From Paragordius varius (lineage: Eukaryota; Nematomorpha), in the NCBI GenBank assembly GCA_964247055.1, contig OZ176059.1, forward strand, positions 1,984,001-2,048,000: 64,000 nucleotides of DNA. The letters run 5' to 3'. The notes beneath the pieces were generated by a model. That model ran no database searches, was not told the origin of the DNA, and worked only from the letters and a program-made list of their open reading frames with translations. Below are positions 36,101 to 57,745 of the stretch, in pieces (position 1 is the first letter of the stretch; each line of letters begins with the position of its first letter). The position numbers and the translations under genes are program-made.

Positions 36101-36374
36101 TGGTCGTTATAATCCGATGATTTCGTAACCACACAAAAAATAGGATAGATATGCATGATAAAACACTCAATTTTATAGCTGTGCTTATCAGGATTCTTCG
36201 ACGTATAAATGTAGGCAAATGTTGAAACGATTTAATGTGTATTACTCCAAATCGTGTTCTAAATAGGGGTATCATAGGTTTTTTACATTCATTGCTACCA
36301 TTGAAAAAGTTGCTGGGATTATTTCTTCTAATGGTTTGATCAGTTATGATTGTAGTATGGCTAAGTTTCATCAT
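24134..36374 (-). CDS. DUF229 type II membrane protein (phosphatase/sulfatase fold)
   Basis: Exons 36374-34774, 33466-33226, 32284-31747, 26599-26411, 25639-25175 and 24474-24134 join in phase to 1124 aa. Exon 1 encodes a cytosolic tail rich in basic residues. A single membrane anchor follows at about residues 61-83 (KLSVLSCISILFFVWL). Then comes a 450-residue luminal stem rich in Asn and N-glycosylation sequons, not recognised. The DUF229 domain begins at about 555: NILLLGIDSVSH (Asp565), FDHYPFVWKAFAAANYTT, HKPGFTQAPVDFY, MFSDHGLRFG (Asp780-His781), then LDIHATIIDAL. A Cys-rich end follows (RPFCHC). DUF229 proteins share the alkaline-phosphatase/sulfatase core; substrate unknown. Family members are usually near 600-700 aa, so the stem is an extension. 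The 3' splice site of the last exon lies inside an M2 element. Confidence 0.87.
24465..24726. mobile_element. MITE family M2 copy overlapping a coding exon
   Basis: TA (24463-24464) then CAATTAAAATCTGAAATTAT ... AATTTTTACTG|TA. Read on the minus strand, the TIR segment AATTTCAG supplies the acceptor AG (24475-24476) of the last DUF229 exon, and the exon's first ten bases (24474-24465) are element DNA. Confidence 0.75.
26072..26349. mobile_element. MITE family M2 copy
   Basis: TA|CAGTAAAAACTGAAATCATA ... TTTTGTCCCAATAATTTCAA, right terminus decayed to TTTGTACTATATA. In the DUF229 gene, just downstream of the 26599-26411 exon. Confidence 0.75.
27038..27197. mobile_element. Fold-back element F2: six 21-bp units with inverted ends
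   Basis: Flanked by TA on both sides. Ends are inverted: TACCATTTCCCAGTC on the left, GACTGGGAAATGGTA on the right. Between them six near-identical 21-bp units (GATTGACTGGGAAAACG + TTTC) run head to tail. The terminal TACCATT is shared with F1 and F3, but the unit sequence is unrelated and there is no separate centre. No spacers, so not a CRISPR array. Confidence 0.8.
27417..29877 (+). mobile_element. hAT transposon, 2461 bp, with intact ends
   Basis: Perfect 8-bp target duplications, ATATAAAC, at 27409-27416 and 29878-29885. Left end CAGTGATACTCAAACCG; the right end in reverse complement is CAGTGGTACTCACCAAA. GGCCCGC-rich patches lie inside each end. The length and ends are those of a full hAT element. 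The transposase inside is broken (see 27907-29650). It sits in the 5.1-kb third intron of the DUF229 gene, in the opposite orientation to the gene. Confidence 0.92.
27907..29650 (+). pseudogene. hAT transposase remnant (ZBED5/GTF2IRD2-like)
   Basis: Starts MLKKRKLSVENRPLKK, with VVTCLICKDN (BED-type zinc-finger cysteines) soon after, as in the ZBED5/GTF2IRD2/FAM200 hAT lineage. A 92-codon open stretch at 28586-28864 carries TDSSPSMIGINKGFI, HCFNHQENLI and VDIVNYIRGREFNRRKFKK, the conserved catalytic-domain region of the family. Several stops and frameshifts interrupt the rest, and the dimerisation region downstream is only weakly recognisable. Non-functional as it stands. Confidence 0.85.
29940..30480 (-). 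mobile_element. Penelope-like retroelement fragment, broken
   Basis: On the minus strand a degraded reverse transcriptase is recognisable by LPMKISISPILADIY and, downstream, HYVDDIY (the RT active-site box). The order fits Penelope-like elements. Only a piece of the RT remains, with many breaks; ends not recognised. It borders the hAT element on its right side. Confidence 0.65.
30690..30980 (+). mobile_element. Second Penelope-like fragment, opposite strand, broken
   Basis: Plus strand: PLRIYGLTKIHKQN resembles the YGLPKIHK block near the start of the Penelope-like RT. It is in the opposite orientation to the fragment at 29940-30480, so it is either a separate insertion or one part was inverted. 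Short and broken. Confidence 0.55.
31025..31278. mobile_element. MITE family M2, degenerate copy
   Basis: CAGTAAAATTGAATATTATG, then GGACAAAACGTAAAAATATA; right arm with TATCCTTATATTTTTACA and a decayed terminus. In the third intron of the DUF229 gene. Confidence 0.65.
32851..33139. mobile_element. Fold-back element F1, copy 10
   Basis: The left terminus is lost; the array begins TTCACCCTTGAACAATTC. The right end is intact (GAATTGTAAATGGTATA). In the second intron of the DUF229 gene, 87 bp downstream of an exon. Confidence 0.75.
33483..33785. mobile_element. MITE family M2, degenerate copy
   Basis: TA|CAGTAAAAATTGAAAATATC at the left, 16 bp upstream of the second DUF229 exon. The right arm ends ACTTTTACTCTATA, followed by (TA)n. 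Confidence 0.6.
34315..34597. mobile_element. MITE family M2 copy
   Basis: TA|CAGTAAAATTTAATATTATG ... TTTTACGTTTTGTCCGTATA, ending TTTTTACTTTA. In the first DUF229 intron. Confidence 0.75.
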
Positions 36375-38254
36375 AAATTTTTAGTTTAAAGTAGAATTTT
36401 TACGAAAAAATTTTTTGGTATAGCTATATAATCTTAACAAACAAATTTAGACAAGGGACAACAGAAAGTTAATTGATGTTAGATAAAGTTAAGAGCGTTT
36501 TTTTTTGATATAACTCTGTTATTTTGGTTATTTCTATAAACAGTTTGTGAAATTAATTCGCATTTATATATAATGACCCTTAGGATACGATTAAACGTAA
36601 TTGGTTAGGTTTTCAGTAACAAATTAGCTAAAATTTAGGCTTTTATCGGTATATTTTACATATTATATGGTGTTAGGCCATAATTTCTTTGGTAAATTTT
36701 GATTTAAATTTTCAAATTCATTAAATGTAATTTTCGTGTTTGTAACTTTTTTGAAACAAGATTTTTACCAGATTGTTTTATTCATTTTGGTTATAACTGC
36801 CGCTGACAGTCGAGTTTTAACCGCTTACAAAGAAAAAAGAGTAGGAATAGAACCGTTTATTACACCTTCATTTATCGCAAAAAATTGAATGCCAAAAAAC
36901 TCGTAGACTTATCGAATTTTTCTAATTATGGTTTTCTTAATATAAAATTTGTGTGCGTAATTATAATGATAATAAGAATACAGTAAAAAATTGAATATTA
37001 TACGAACAAAACGTAATAAAGACAAATATTTTTATCTAAAAGACAACCCCATACTTTTCCCCTTTATTTACTATATTAAAATAATTTAATACAATCGTAT
37101 AATAATACATAAATAGCTTGTGTTATCAAGTTACATCTCTTATTTTATAGTTTTTAATTCAAAACTATGATTTATAATCAAATAATTTATGATTTAAAGA
37201 GTTTGATTGTCTTTTAGAAAAAAAAATTGTCTTTTAATTTTCACATTTTATCCGTGTAATTTCAGTCTTTACTGTAGATAAATTTGGAACATTATCTATC
37301 CATATAAAATATATTCCCATTTTTAATTACAATATTAATTTCTGTAATATCCCCTTTGGACCGGGGTTGTTTACATTTGGTTTCAAGGGTTGATTTAAAA
37401 ACCCCTCAATCCGTATTTGGAATATAAATGTGGACATTAATAAATATTTTATTAGAATTCCAACATATGATTGTAAAATGCAAACACGACATAACCATTT
37501 TTTCTAGTTCCTTTGATTGGTTAAAATATCGATTTTACTAAGATTTTACAATCCTTTTTTATTATGTTATGAGCTGCACAAAGGCGTAGCTATCCTTGAT
37601 GGTCTCCTTTCTCCCTCCATGGGACTCCGTAAAAAAAATTAAATTCAAACCGTGATCATGACCACTCATAAATGGGCAATTTTTTAAGTATTATTTTAAC
37701 TGATGACTTTAAAAACCTATTTTTTTTAAAATAAAATAATTTTTTTTAAATCCAGCCCTTCTTTAATTATGGCGCCTGGTGGATCAGTTTCCCCTTCCTT
37801 CCCTCTAGCTACGCCTTTGGGGCCCCACATTAATGTCTAGGAGTATTTTAAAACCCAAGGCAGTCCAATAAGGATTAAATTCCAAAACTGCCCCTTTTTG
37901 TTTTTTATAACCCTGGTGATATCCAAAAAAAACAATTATAAATGGATTAATTTTTAAATTATAATTGCAAAGACTTTGGATATTAAAAAAGTGTGATTTG
38001 AAATAAAATGGAAAACCACATGCTAAACCACAATTTAGGGACCATATTCTTAGAGATTCCACATCAGTGCTAGTATGTTCTTTAAATGATTTAACGAATT
38101 TACATTAAATTGAGCGGACAAAAATAATTGTTAAAATGTAATGTTTTATGAATTTAACTGATTTTGACTGAATTGGTTAGGGACATGGCCCCTGCAATTA
38201 TATTTACGGTTTTAACAGGCTTAAATTTTCTGATTGCCTATATTTACAATAATC
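36375..38254. other. Upstream flank of the DUF229 gene
   Basis: Holds an M2 element (36981-37274). A GC-richer inverted-repeat element lies at about 37572-37832; its ends are AAAGGCGTAGCTA and TAGCTACGCCTTT, reminiscent of hAT-type termini, but no target duplication is seen. No core promoter element is convincingly visible upstream of the ATG at 36374. Confidence 0.5.
36981..37274. mobile_element. MITE family M2 copy
   Basis: TA|CAGTAAAAAATTGAATATTA ... TTTCAGTCTTTACTG|TA. Both arms recognisable. Confidence 0.75.
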
Positions 38255-39385
38255 TATATATTTATAAAAATGGAAAATGCTGGCTTTGTGATCTGGTACA
38301 GGAAAACCGGTAGACCCAATCAAATCCAAATATCGAAAAAATATAATCATTAATAAATGTCCCGACAATAGCTTCGCCCTTTTTTTGAAATAGGCCCCCA
38401 GTTCGGGCCCACCCCGTATGAAAAACGGGTTTTTTTAAAAACAGAAGTCCATAAAATCGTGTTTTTGAGACAATTTTCCGGAGAACGTGTTGGACCATTC
38501 AATTTCAAATATGATTTTTGTTTACTTATTTTCGATTGCGCCGAACATAGTCGAGTCACTTTTTTGATTTAGGCCCTCTTTTTACCCGCTCCCACCGTAA
38601 AATGCCATTTTTTTCAAAAAACAAAGTCCACAAAAATAATTTTTTAAATCGATTTTTCGCCCTAGGTATGAGACCGTAAAAATTCAATAAAGATTCCACG
38701 CATTCCCTGTTTAAAGGCAAAAATTTTAGTCCACCGTTTATTTGATGATAGCTGCTGGGTAAGGAGCTACCCGCTAAAAACTGATTTTTCATATAACTTT
38801 GTGATCTGTTTCCGGAAAACCGGTGAAGCCATTCAAATCCAAACATCGAAAAAATTTAATCATTAATGTATGCCCCGACAATAGCTTCGCCCTTTTTTGG
38901 AATTAGGTCCCCAGTTTGGGCCCACCCCGTGTGAAAAATGGGTTAAGTCAATTTTTTGGAGGTTGGACCATTCAATTTCAAATATGATTTTTGTTTACTT
39001 ATTTTCGATTGCGCCGAACATAGTCGAGTCACTTTTTTGATTTAGGCCCTCTTTTTACCCGCTCCCCCCGTAAAATGCCATTTTTTTCAAAAAAAACAAA
39101 GTCCACAAAAATATTTTTTTGATTGTATTTTTTTGCCCACGGTATGAGACTGTAAAAATTCGAGAAAGATTTTTCGTATTGCCTGTTAAAAGGCAAAAAT
39201 TTTAGTCAAGCGTTTCTTTGATGACAGATGCTGAGTAAGGAGTATCTATCATATGTATAGCATGTTAAAAGGTATATGGATATTAATACATTATTTATGG
39301 TAATCTATATATTTATAAAAATGGAAAATGCTGGCTTTGTGATCTACAGGAAAAACGGTAGACCCATTCAAATCCAAACTTCGAA
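38255..39385 (-). repeat. Satellite array, about 530-bp period (two copies plus a stub)
   Basis: Segments with CTTTGTGATCTG...GGAAAACCGGT and CCCGACAATAGCTTCGCCC recur near 38275, 38800 and 39325. GATTGCGCCGAACATAGTCG recurs near 38533 and 39008. The third copy stops at the C tract at 39386. In reverse complement the units match the array at 60106-61970. Short open frames here are array translations. Confidence 0.75.
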
Positions 39386-39454
39386 CCCCCCCCCCCCCCC
39401 CCAGAAGTCCGAAGGACTTCCTCGGGCTGCGTAGCAGCACGAGATTCACGCTAG
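39386..39454 (+). mobile_element. Helitron-like 3' terminus after a C17 tract
   Basis: Seventeen C (39386-39402) are followed by two hairpins. The first is GAAGTCC-GAA-GGACTTC (39404-39420). The second is CTCGGGCTGC-GTA-GCAGCACGAG (39421-39443; ten pairs, one mismatch). Then seven bases, CTAG (39451-39454) and T. Hairpin + short spacer + CTRR + T is the canonical Helitron 3' end. The 5' end was not found and no Rep/helicase gene is present, so any element would be non-autonomous. Confidence 0.5.
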
Positions 39455-39459
39455 TTTTT

Positions 39460-41824
39460 AATAAATATGATGTGAAAGCAAATGGAGATTAATTATACAT
39501 GTTTGGAAAAATAAAATCAAGTTCCGTTATCAATCGATAATTACCCAAATATAAGAAAACATTATCTAGGTAAAAATATTTAAAGATGAATGCTTGTTTA
39601 ATATATATATAAACATATGTTTAAACGTTTTCCAAATGGGTTAAGTAACCATCCATTCTCTTTAACAGTGTCGAATATGTTTTTAAATTTTTCTATTGAC
39701 ATATCACTTAAGCTATGTTATAATAATTGCATGCAAAAATACTAAAACCGTTTTTAAACTGCTTTCTTATGACCCTAAATTTTTTCATTTAATTTATAAT
39801 CTACCTATTAAAAACAAATATTTGCATGTATGTAAGTTATGCAATATTTGTCGGGATGATACGGTATCTGCCCTTAGAGACAAAAAAATAATTTATGCGC
39901 CCTTTTAAATTTTGTGGTGAATAGCACTACTCTAATGCGTATTCGGCAATTTTTCGTTAGAATTTCTTAAGAAGCCATGTTATTTTTATATTTTTCCAAT
40001 ATAAAATCACACATAATTCTGTAGATTTGAACCCTTCCATTTTATCCATAATCTGATAACATGACTTTAAATTTTGAATCATGTTAAATTTATTTTTCTA
40101 TGAAAGTTTCCAAACCACTTGTAATCACATAAAAAAAGCTAAAAAATATTTTAAATTACAACTCAAAAAATAAATGTTATTTTAAACTCGAACGAATATT
40201 CCGGCTTGATAATAACATCATAAACAACGTACTTATTGACATATTATATCTAAAATTTTCGCTAGCATACACATCAAAATTGATTCTATTACTGTACAGT
40301 TCTTTAAATAACCCTCTTCTGAACCGGTCATTATATGGCCTAAGTATAATATAGATTTACCATTTTTCAACCAAAATACGCAACAATTTTTCATGCAAAC
40401 GCAGCGTTTTCTCAAGCAGATATTGTCTTTGATTGAAAAAATGTTACGAGGCTTAAAAAATGGATGCGTTTGCTTGAAAAAAATATTGTCTGTAATTGAA
40501 AAATATTGCTTTTGTCTAAAAAAAGGTATAAAAACAGAGGCCGGTTAAAACCTGAGCAAATTGGCTATTAGTAAGAGCGGATCCAATTTACAAGTTAAAA
40601 TTTTTGATAATTAATATTTTATTGGCTCAGCGGTATTAATATGATGACTATAAAAAAGGATTTTATCAATATACTAAAAACCTAAAACGAAAGTGTTATA
40701 TGGTAAAAGGTAGGACCTGCACTGGAATTCCAGTTTGACCTATATTGTTAAAACAAATATATTATTCGTTATAGAATGAAACATTAAACGCAAAAACTAT
40801 GATTGTGAACAGTATTAGGTTTTTAATAAAAAAGCTATAAAACTTTGGCATACAATAAAAAAAGGAGAAAACCGTAATTCACACCTTTTTTATGAAAAGT
40901 TTTGAATAAAAAGACCTTCCCTGTGCAAAATAAAATTTTTTAATTTAACGAATATTTTATAAATAACACGTAGTTGATACTATATGGACAGTATAATGGT
41001 TTTGGCAAGAGGGGAAAGCATTTTTATAGGTTGCTAATATTCAGAAATCTATAGCCTCGAAAAATATTATAACATTTATAATTTATTTAGGCAAAAAAAT
41101 CTAAGGATGTCATTATAATAAAATGCTACAAAAGGTTCTTTCGCTCACGCAGCAATGAATAGATGTAATTTTCTCATCTCCATATAATAGCAAGTCAATA
41201 ATAATTAAAGTTATGGTAAAATTATAGAATAATTTCAAAAATTTTAAAGTTTACATATATCCACATAATTAACAACATACAGTGTGGGTGAGGGTGTGAA
41301 AGTGCGTACATTGTGCAAATATATATAATATATATATATATAGAAAAATTGAAAAAAAAACTAAATAATAAACACGTGTAAGAAAATATCTCAGTTAGGG
41401 ACATCTTATATGGTGGTGATGGTGCTTTGGAAGAAATAGGAAATATCAATAAATACATACTAAAAACGATCAAAATAATTTTAATCGAAAAAAATGGAAT
41501 AATTAAACACTTTTTTTCCACCAGCAATAAAGTATATATATATATAAATATATATATGTCTAAAAAAGTTGCGTATGATTTTTTGGAAACAAATCAGATA
41601 TAATAATAGGTAAAAAGATTAATGAAAAAAAATTTTGTGAACAAAAAAAACGAAGAGTTTTAACAAGCAAATTTGCAACAAATATTGGTGTGAATCAATA
41701 ATTTAAACTGCTAGGGAAACAAACAAAAGCTAAATTATAAACATTGCAATATACATCACACATTTCTTAACCAATATTTTCCAGTCAGTTTATTCCACTT
41801 AAAATTACGTCATTTTATCCGTTT
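39460..41824. other. Intergenic DNA downstream of OGT
   Basis: No gene recognised. A 70-codon plus frame at 39696-39908 and short minus frames near 40233-40415 and 41222-41527 lack family resemblance. The part next to 41825 is likely OGT 3' UTR. Confidence 0.4.
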
Positions 41825-53519
<11,695 letters not shown>

Positions 53520-53628
53520 CCTGTAGTTATTGTAAAAATAATTTTCTAAATCCCCTTTGGAAGCCAACTTTAACCGATTTTATGTGGTATGCGTGCGTCA
53601 AAATATTCTGATAAAATTATACTCTGCT

Positions 53629-53654
53629 ATTGCGCAAGCGCACATATCACGTGA
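53629..53654. promoter_or_regulatory. OGT upstream sites: NRF-1-like motif and E-box
   Basis: TGCGCAAGCGCA (53631-53642) differs by one position from the NRF-1/erect-wing consensus YGCGCAYGCGCR. Five bases on, TCACGTGA (53647-53654) is a perfect palindrome around a CACGTG E-box. Both lie about 110-135 bp upstream of the OGT start codon in otherwise A+T-rich DNA. Function is inferred from motif identity and position. Confidence 0.5.
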
Positions 53655-55486
53655 TTACACGTTTTGAATAGGCATACTTTTACAGCGATATATAGCCAAA
53701 AAAAATTTAATATTAATTTTTTCGTAAGTTATGATAATTTTATAATTATTTTAGAAATATTCAATAATTATATATAACTTATGTTTTAAATTGATTTAAT
53801 AAAAGGAACACTTTTTTTCACATATGTATAAAGAAAACAGTAATTGACCAAAAGAGAATAATTATTGCCCATTTCGGTTTATTAAATGGTTAAAAGGGTT
53901 TAATTTTTTATTTTCACACTTAAAATTTAATTTTTTTGAAAATGTAACCTATAAAAACGAAAAATATCATACATGGTAGAAACATGTAAATTATAAACCC
54001 TAACCAATTAACATTAACAAAATGGGCAATCATAACTCTCGTTAGTGTAATAATTATATATTCACTTGAATGGCAATATAAATGTGGTTTTGCTATATGC
54101 TGCTCTAATATTTTGTTAAAAAAGAATTGAATAAAAAGTTTTTATGTGGCCAACGAGAATGAACATTTTATGTTAATAATAAATTAAATTTCCGTAAAAT
54201 TTATTTTATTTTCAAATTTATCGAATCGTAATAATTTTTTTATCCAAACGAAATTAAAAATAATAATCACACAAAATATAAAATATTTACAAATAGCGTT
54301 CATTTTACAACTTTGGTTAACATTAATCATATCTCTATTAGGTATGATGCAAAGTTTATAAAAGAGCCTTCCATTTAATTCATGGGAAAAAAATTGTAAT
54401 TTAATTCAAAAACAGTATTCTATCCATGATATAACATTATTAAATGTCATATTTTTCATGAATAAAAGCTTCGATAACCGTTTAGGGTTAGAGTTGGAAT
54501 CAACCCGGTTTCGGTTTCAAGATTTTAGGAAGCCATTGGATTCCTTTTCAAAATAGTAACAATCAGAACGGTTCCAGTTCTAATTGTCCAAAAATTAGTC
54601 CGGTTCCACTTTTTTTAAACCGGTTTGAAGGCTTGACCTAAATTAAAATAGATAATTCGCTAATTATTCTTTACATTGGAATTAAGGAATTTCAACCTAT
54701 ATTAAATTTATCAAAAAGGTAATTTTCGATTGTGCTATAGTAATCTTTGTTGAACTAAAAAAACAAAAAAACTTTAGTTAATAAATTTCTATAATTTAAT
54801 AAATATTGATGTATCCTCATTTTACCAGCAATAATGAAAATAAAAATATTTTAACCAGAAATTTAATTGCATAAATCAAAGGGTATTTTATATGCCATTT
54901 ATTATTATAGGAAGAAAAATGTATTAGTAAGCTTTATAATATATATGAAAAACTAAAACCTATTTTAAATATCATATAGATATTTTAAAATGTGCTGTGC
55001 GGAGTCGAATGACTTTTTGGGGCATTGCGTTTCGACTCCTGTAAATAGGTATTTATAAAGACCAAACCGAGCTAAAAAAACTAAATCCTTATAAATAAAA
55101 AACCATTTTAATAAAAGGTTTTTTTTATTATACATGAATGTACCGAATAAATCGAGCAGTTTTTTAAATATTTTCTTGTGTTTGATCGCTTCCCTGTAAA
55201 ATCACGTTTTGTTTTTCACCGAAAAAATGATCGTTAACATATTTTATAATAAACAAATCTTTCGGGGAATGTTAATTAATTAATAAAATTATTTTATGGC
55301 CTCATAAATATCCTTATGAATGTGCCGTTAATAGTCAAGACCCGTTTTTGAAAATAAGATATTTACAAATCTATGAACTTATTTCCCAAAGTCATAGCGA
55401 CCCGCTATAAAAAGGACATGTGTAAATGTATTGAGTTTGCGTTTCAGGCCAATTTTTTATTATAGAACTGCTTTGAATTTATATAT
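53655..55486. other. A+T-rich DNA upstream of OGT, no gene seen
   Basis: The only distinctive stretch is 54480-54640, rich in CCGGTT/GGTTCC words (AACCCGGTTTCGGTTTC, AGAACGGTTCCAGTTC), like a decayed simple repeat. Confidence 0.4.
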
Positions 55487-56269
55487 ACCATTTACATCTC
55501 AAATTCACACTTTCACAATTTAAATTTACCCTTAAATAATTTGAATTCACTCTTAAACAATTTAAATTTACACTTGAACAATTCTTGAACAATTCACACT
55601 TGAACATTGAAGAATTTAAATTCACACTTGAACAATTCAAATTTACCCTTGATCATTTCGAGTTTACCCTCAACAATTCAAATTCACCTGAAAATAAATG
55701 ATGTGTTTTGGGGCTAACATAATGCATCATCAATATGAATTATTTCTTTATGCATAATTATTATTTTTTTAGTATAATGTTTATTTTAATCGAATTTTAT
55801 TATTAAAAATATATTAAAATATAGATAATTTTTAATATTCAAAAACACAATTTATATCAGTATGAATTTAAATTGTTTGAGAGAGAATTTGAATTGTTTA
55901 AGGGTGGACTGAATTGTTCAAGGGTGAATTTGAATTGTTTAAGGGTGGACTTGAGTTGATTGAGGGTTCATTTAAATTGTTTAAGAGTGAATTCGGATTG
56001 TTCGAGGTTGAGTTTGATTGTTCAAGGGTGAATTTGAATTGTTCAAGGGTGTGAATTGTTTAAGGGTGAACTTGGATTGAGGGTTCATTTATATTGTTTG
56101 AGGGGGAATTCGGATTGTTCAAGGTTGAGTTTGATTGTTCAAGGGTGAATTTAAATTGTTGAAGGGGGAATCGGAATCAAGGGTAAATTTAAATTATTCT
56201 CTGAATTGTTCTAAGGTAAATAGGGTGAATTTGGATTGTTAGAGGCTGAATATGAGCTGTAAATGGTAT
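55487..56269. mobile_element. Fold-back element F1, giant copy with expanded arrays
   Basis: TATACCATTTACATCTC ... GAGCTGTAAATGGTATA, 783 bp. The left arm has about nine units and the right arm about seventeen, in which short runs of units recur in the same order (GGGTGGACTTGAGTTG-, GAGGGTTCATTTAAATTG- and CGGATTGTTCGAGGTTG-type variants). This looks like block-wise expansion. The centre is as in other copies. Confidence 0.85.
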
Positions 56270-56455
56270 AATATTATTGGCTGGTGAACGCTCTTTTTAA
56301 TATGTATACTTTTAAACTGCGTAGTTGAATAAAGAATGAGTATCCATCTAAGAAAAAAAATCATTTTAATCAAAATTGTTATTTGCATGTTGTATTAATT
56401 AGGGGGCAGCGGTTTAGCACACTGGGTCAGTTAAAGATATTATATAAAAATATTA

Positions 56456-56750
56456 CACTAAAAATTGAAATTATACGGACAAAACGTAAAAAATATAAAA
56501 AAACGTATTTTTATTTAATCAAAAAGACAACTAACCATACTTGAATCTTGATTTTTCTAAATATAAATGATAGTTTTGAAATACAAAGTATATAATTGAG
56601 ATGTAAATTGGTAACACAATCTATTATTATGTATAGGATTGGAATTAATTATTTTTTATAAGATAAATCTAGAAATTAAAGTATGATTGCCTTTTAAAAT
56701 AATTGTCATCATATTTTTACGTTTTGTCCGTATAATTTCAATTTTTACTG
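56456..56750. mobile_element. MITE family M2 copy
   Basis: TA|CACTAAAAATTGAAATTATA, then CGGACAAAACGTAAAAAATA ... TTTTGTCCGTATAATTTCAA and TTTTTACTG|TA. A GGCCCGC-rich patch at 56803-56860 beyond it is probably a hAT remnant. Confidence 0.8.
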
Positions 56751-56945
56751 TATTTGTGGATATTTTACAATAAATATTGAATATTCAATCTTTTATAAAA
56801 ATATGGCCCGTTACCTGTTTCGGCGGTTAAATGCGGCCCGCGAAAGCATTTGTGTTAGACATATTTCTGCTCTATCAAAAATTATTAAGCTAATAATCTC
56901 AATATGTCATTAATGTATATAATTATATGAATCTTGTCGCTAATA

Positions 56946-57490
56946 TACCTGCACTTGTCCTTGAACACTTCAAGTTGGTCTTTGAATATTTAAAGTTGGT
57001 CCTTACTTGAAGTTGGTCTTTGAATATTCCAAGTTGGTCTTTAAAATTTTTAAATTTTGTAACCATAATTTTTGCATGTATATTTTTATTTTATTATTTT
57101 TTAACCTAATTTTCTTTTTTTATTATAAATTTTTTCATTTAAAATTAAAATTTTTCATTTATAAACAACTTTTTTTATTTCAAACTTATTTTTTTCCAAT
57201 TTAACAAATAACTTTTATATATTTAAATGAAATATTGTTAATAATAACCCATAAAACTTAAATATTTTTTAATAAGGTGTTCAAATCTTATAAATATAAA
57301 AATATATTTTAAGCAATTTGTAAAGATACACGGTTTTTCCATAATTAAAACTTGATAGTGATTTAAAATTTAATAATAGAAAATAGGTTAAAAACGATAA
57401 AATAGATGAATGATATACGATTTGATTGATAAAGGTTAAAAAGTCAAAGGCCAACTTGAAGTGTTCAAGGACACCCTTGAAGTAATGGTA
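56946..57490. mobile_element. Fold-back element F3 (third 21-bp unit type)
   Basis: Flanked by TA. The right end in reverse complement reads TACCATTACTTCAAGGGTGT; the left end TACC...TGTCCTTGAACACTTCAAGT matches it after the first bases. Left-arm units AAGTTGGTCTTTGAATATTT + A repeat with a 21-bp period (one unit is 17 bp). The right arm holds about one unit. A+T-rich centre unlike F1. Confidence 0.75.
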
Positions 57491-57745
57491 TAGCATTTTC
57501 GAACCGACACTGTCATATAATTTCAAAACCTCGAAATATATAAAATATTTTTTACATTAATTCATATGAACCTATATTTTTTGGAAAACGTGCCAAAATC
57601 CTAACATTTTAATAAAATATTAAATTATATCAGGTGTTCCGAATTTGATCATTGTACGATTTGATTTATTTGGGTAAATATAATTCGTAAATACATACAA
57701 AATATTGCTAAAATATTATGTTAATAATAGATAAAAATACATAAT

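Noticed and set aside
37805-38846. Several minus-strand open frames of 70-96 codons
   Set aside because: Those from 38262 repeat with the satellite array, and the one at 37805 borders an inverted-repeat element; no family resemblance.
39696-39908. 70-codon plus frame with HVCKLCNICRDD
   Set aside because: The Cys spacing looked like a zinc finger but does not fit a known type, there are no splice partners, and composition follows the A+T-rich background.
41222-41527. 101-codon minus frame downstream of OGT
   Set aside because: Ile/Phe/Tyr-rich translation of A+T-rich and (TA)n DNA, probably OGT 3' UTR.
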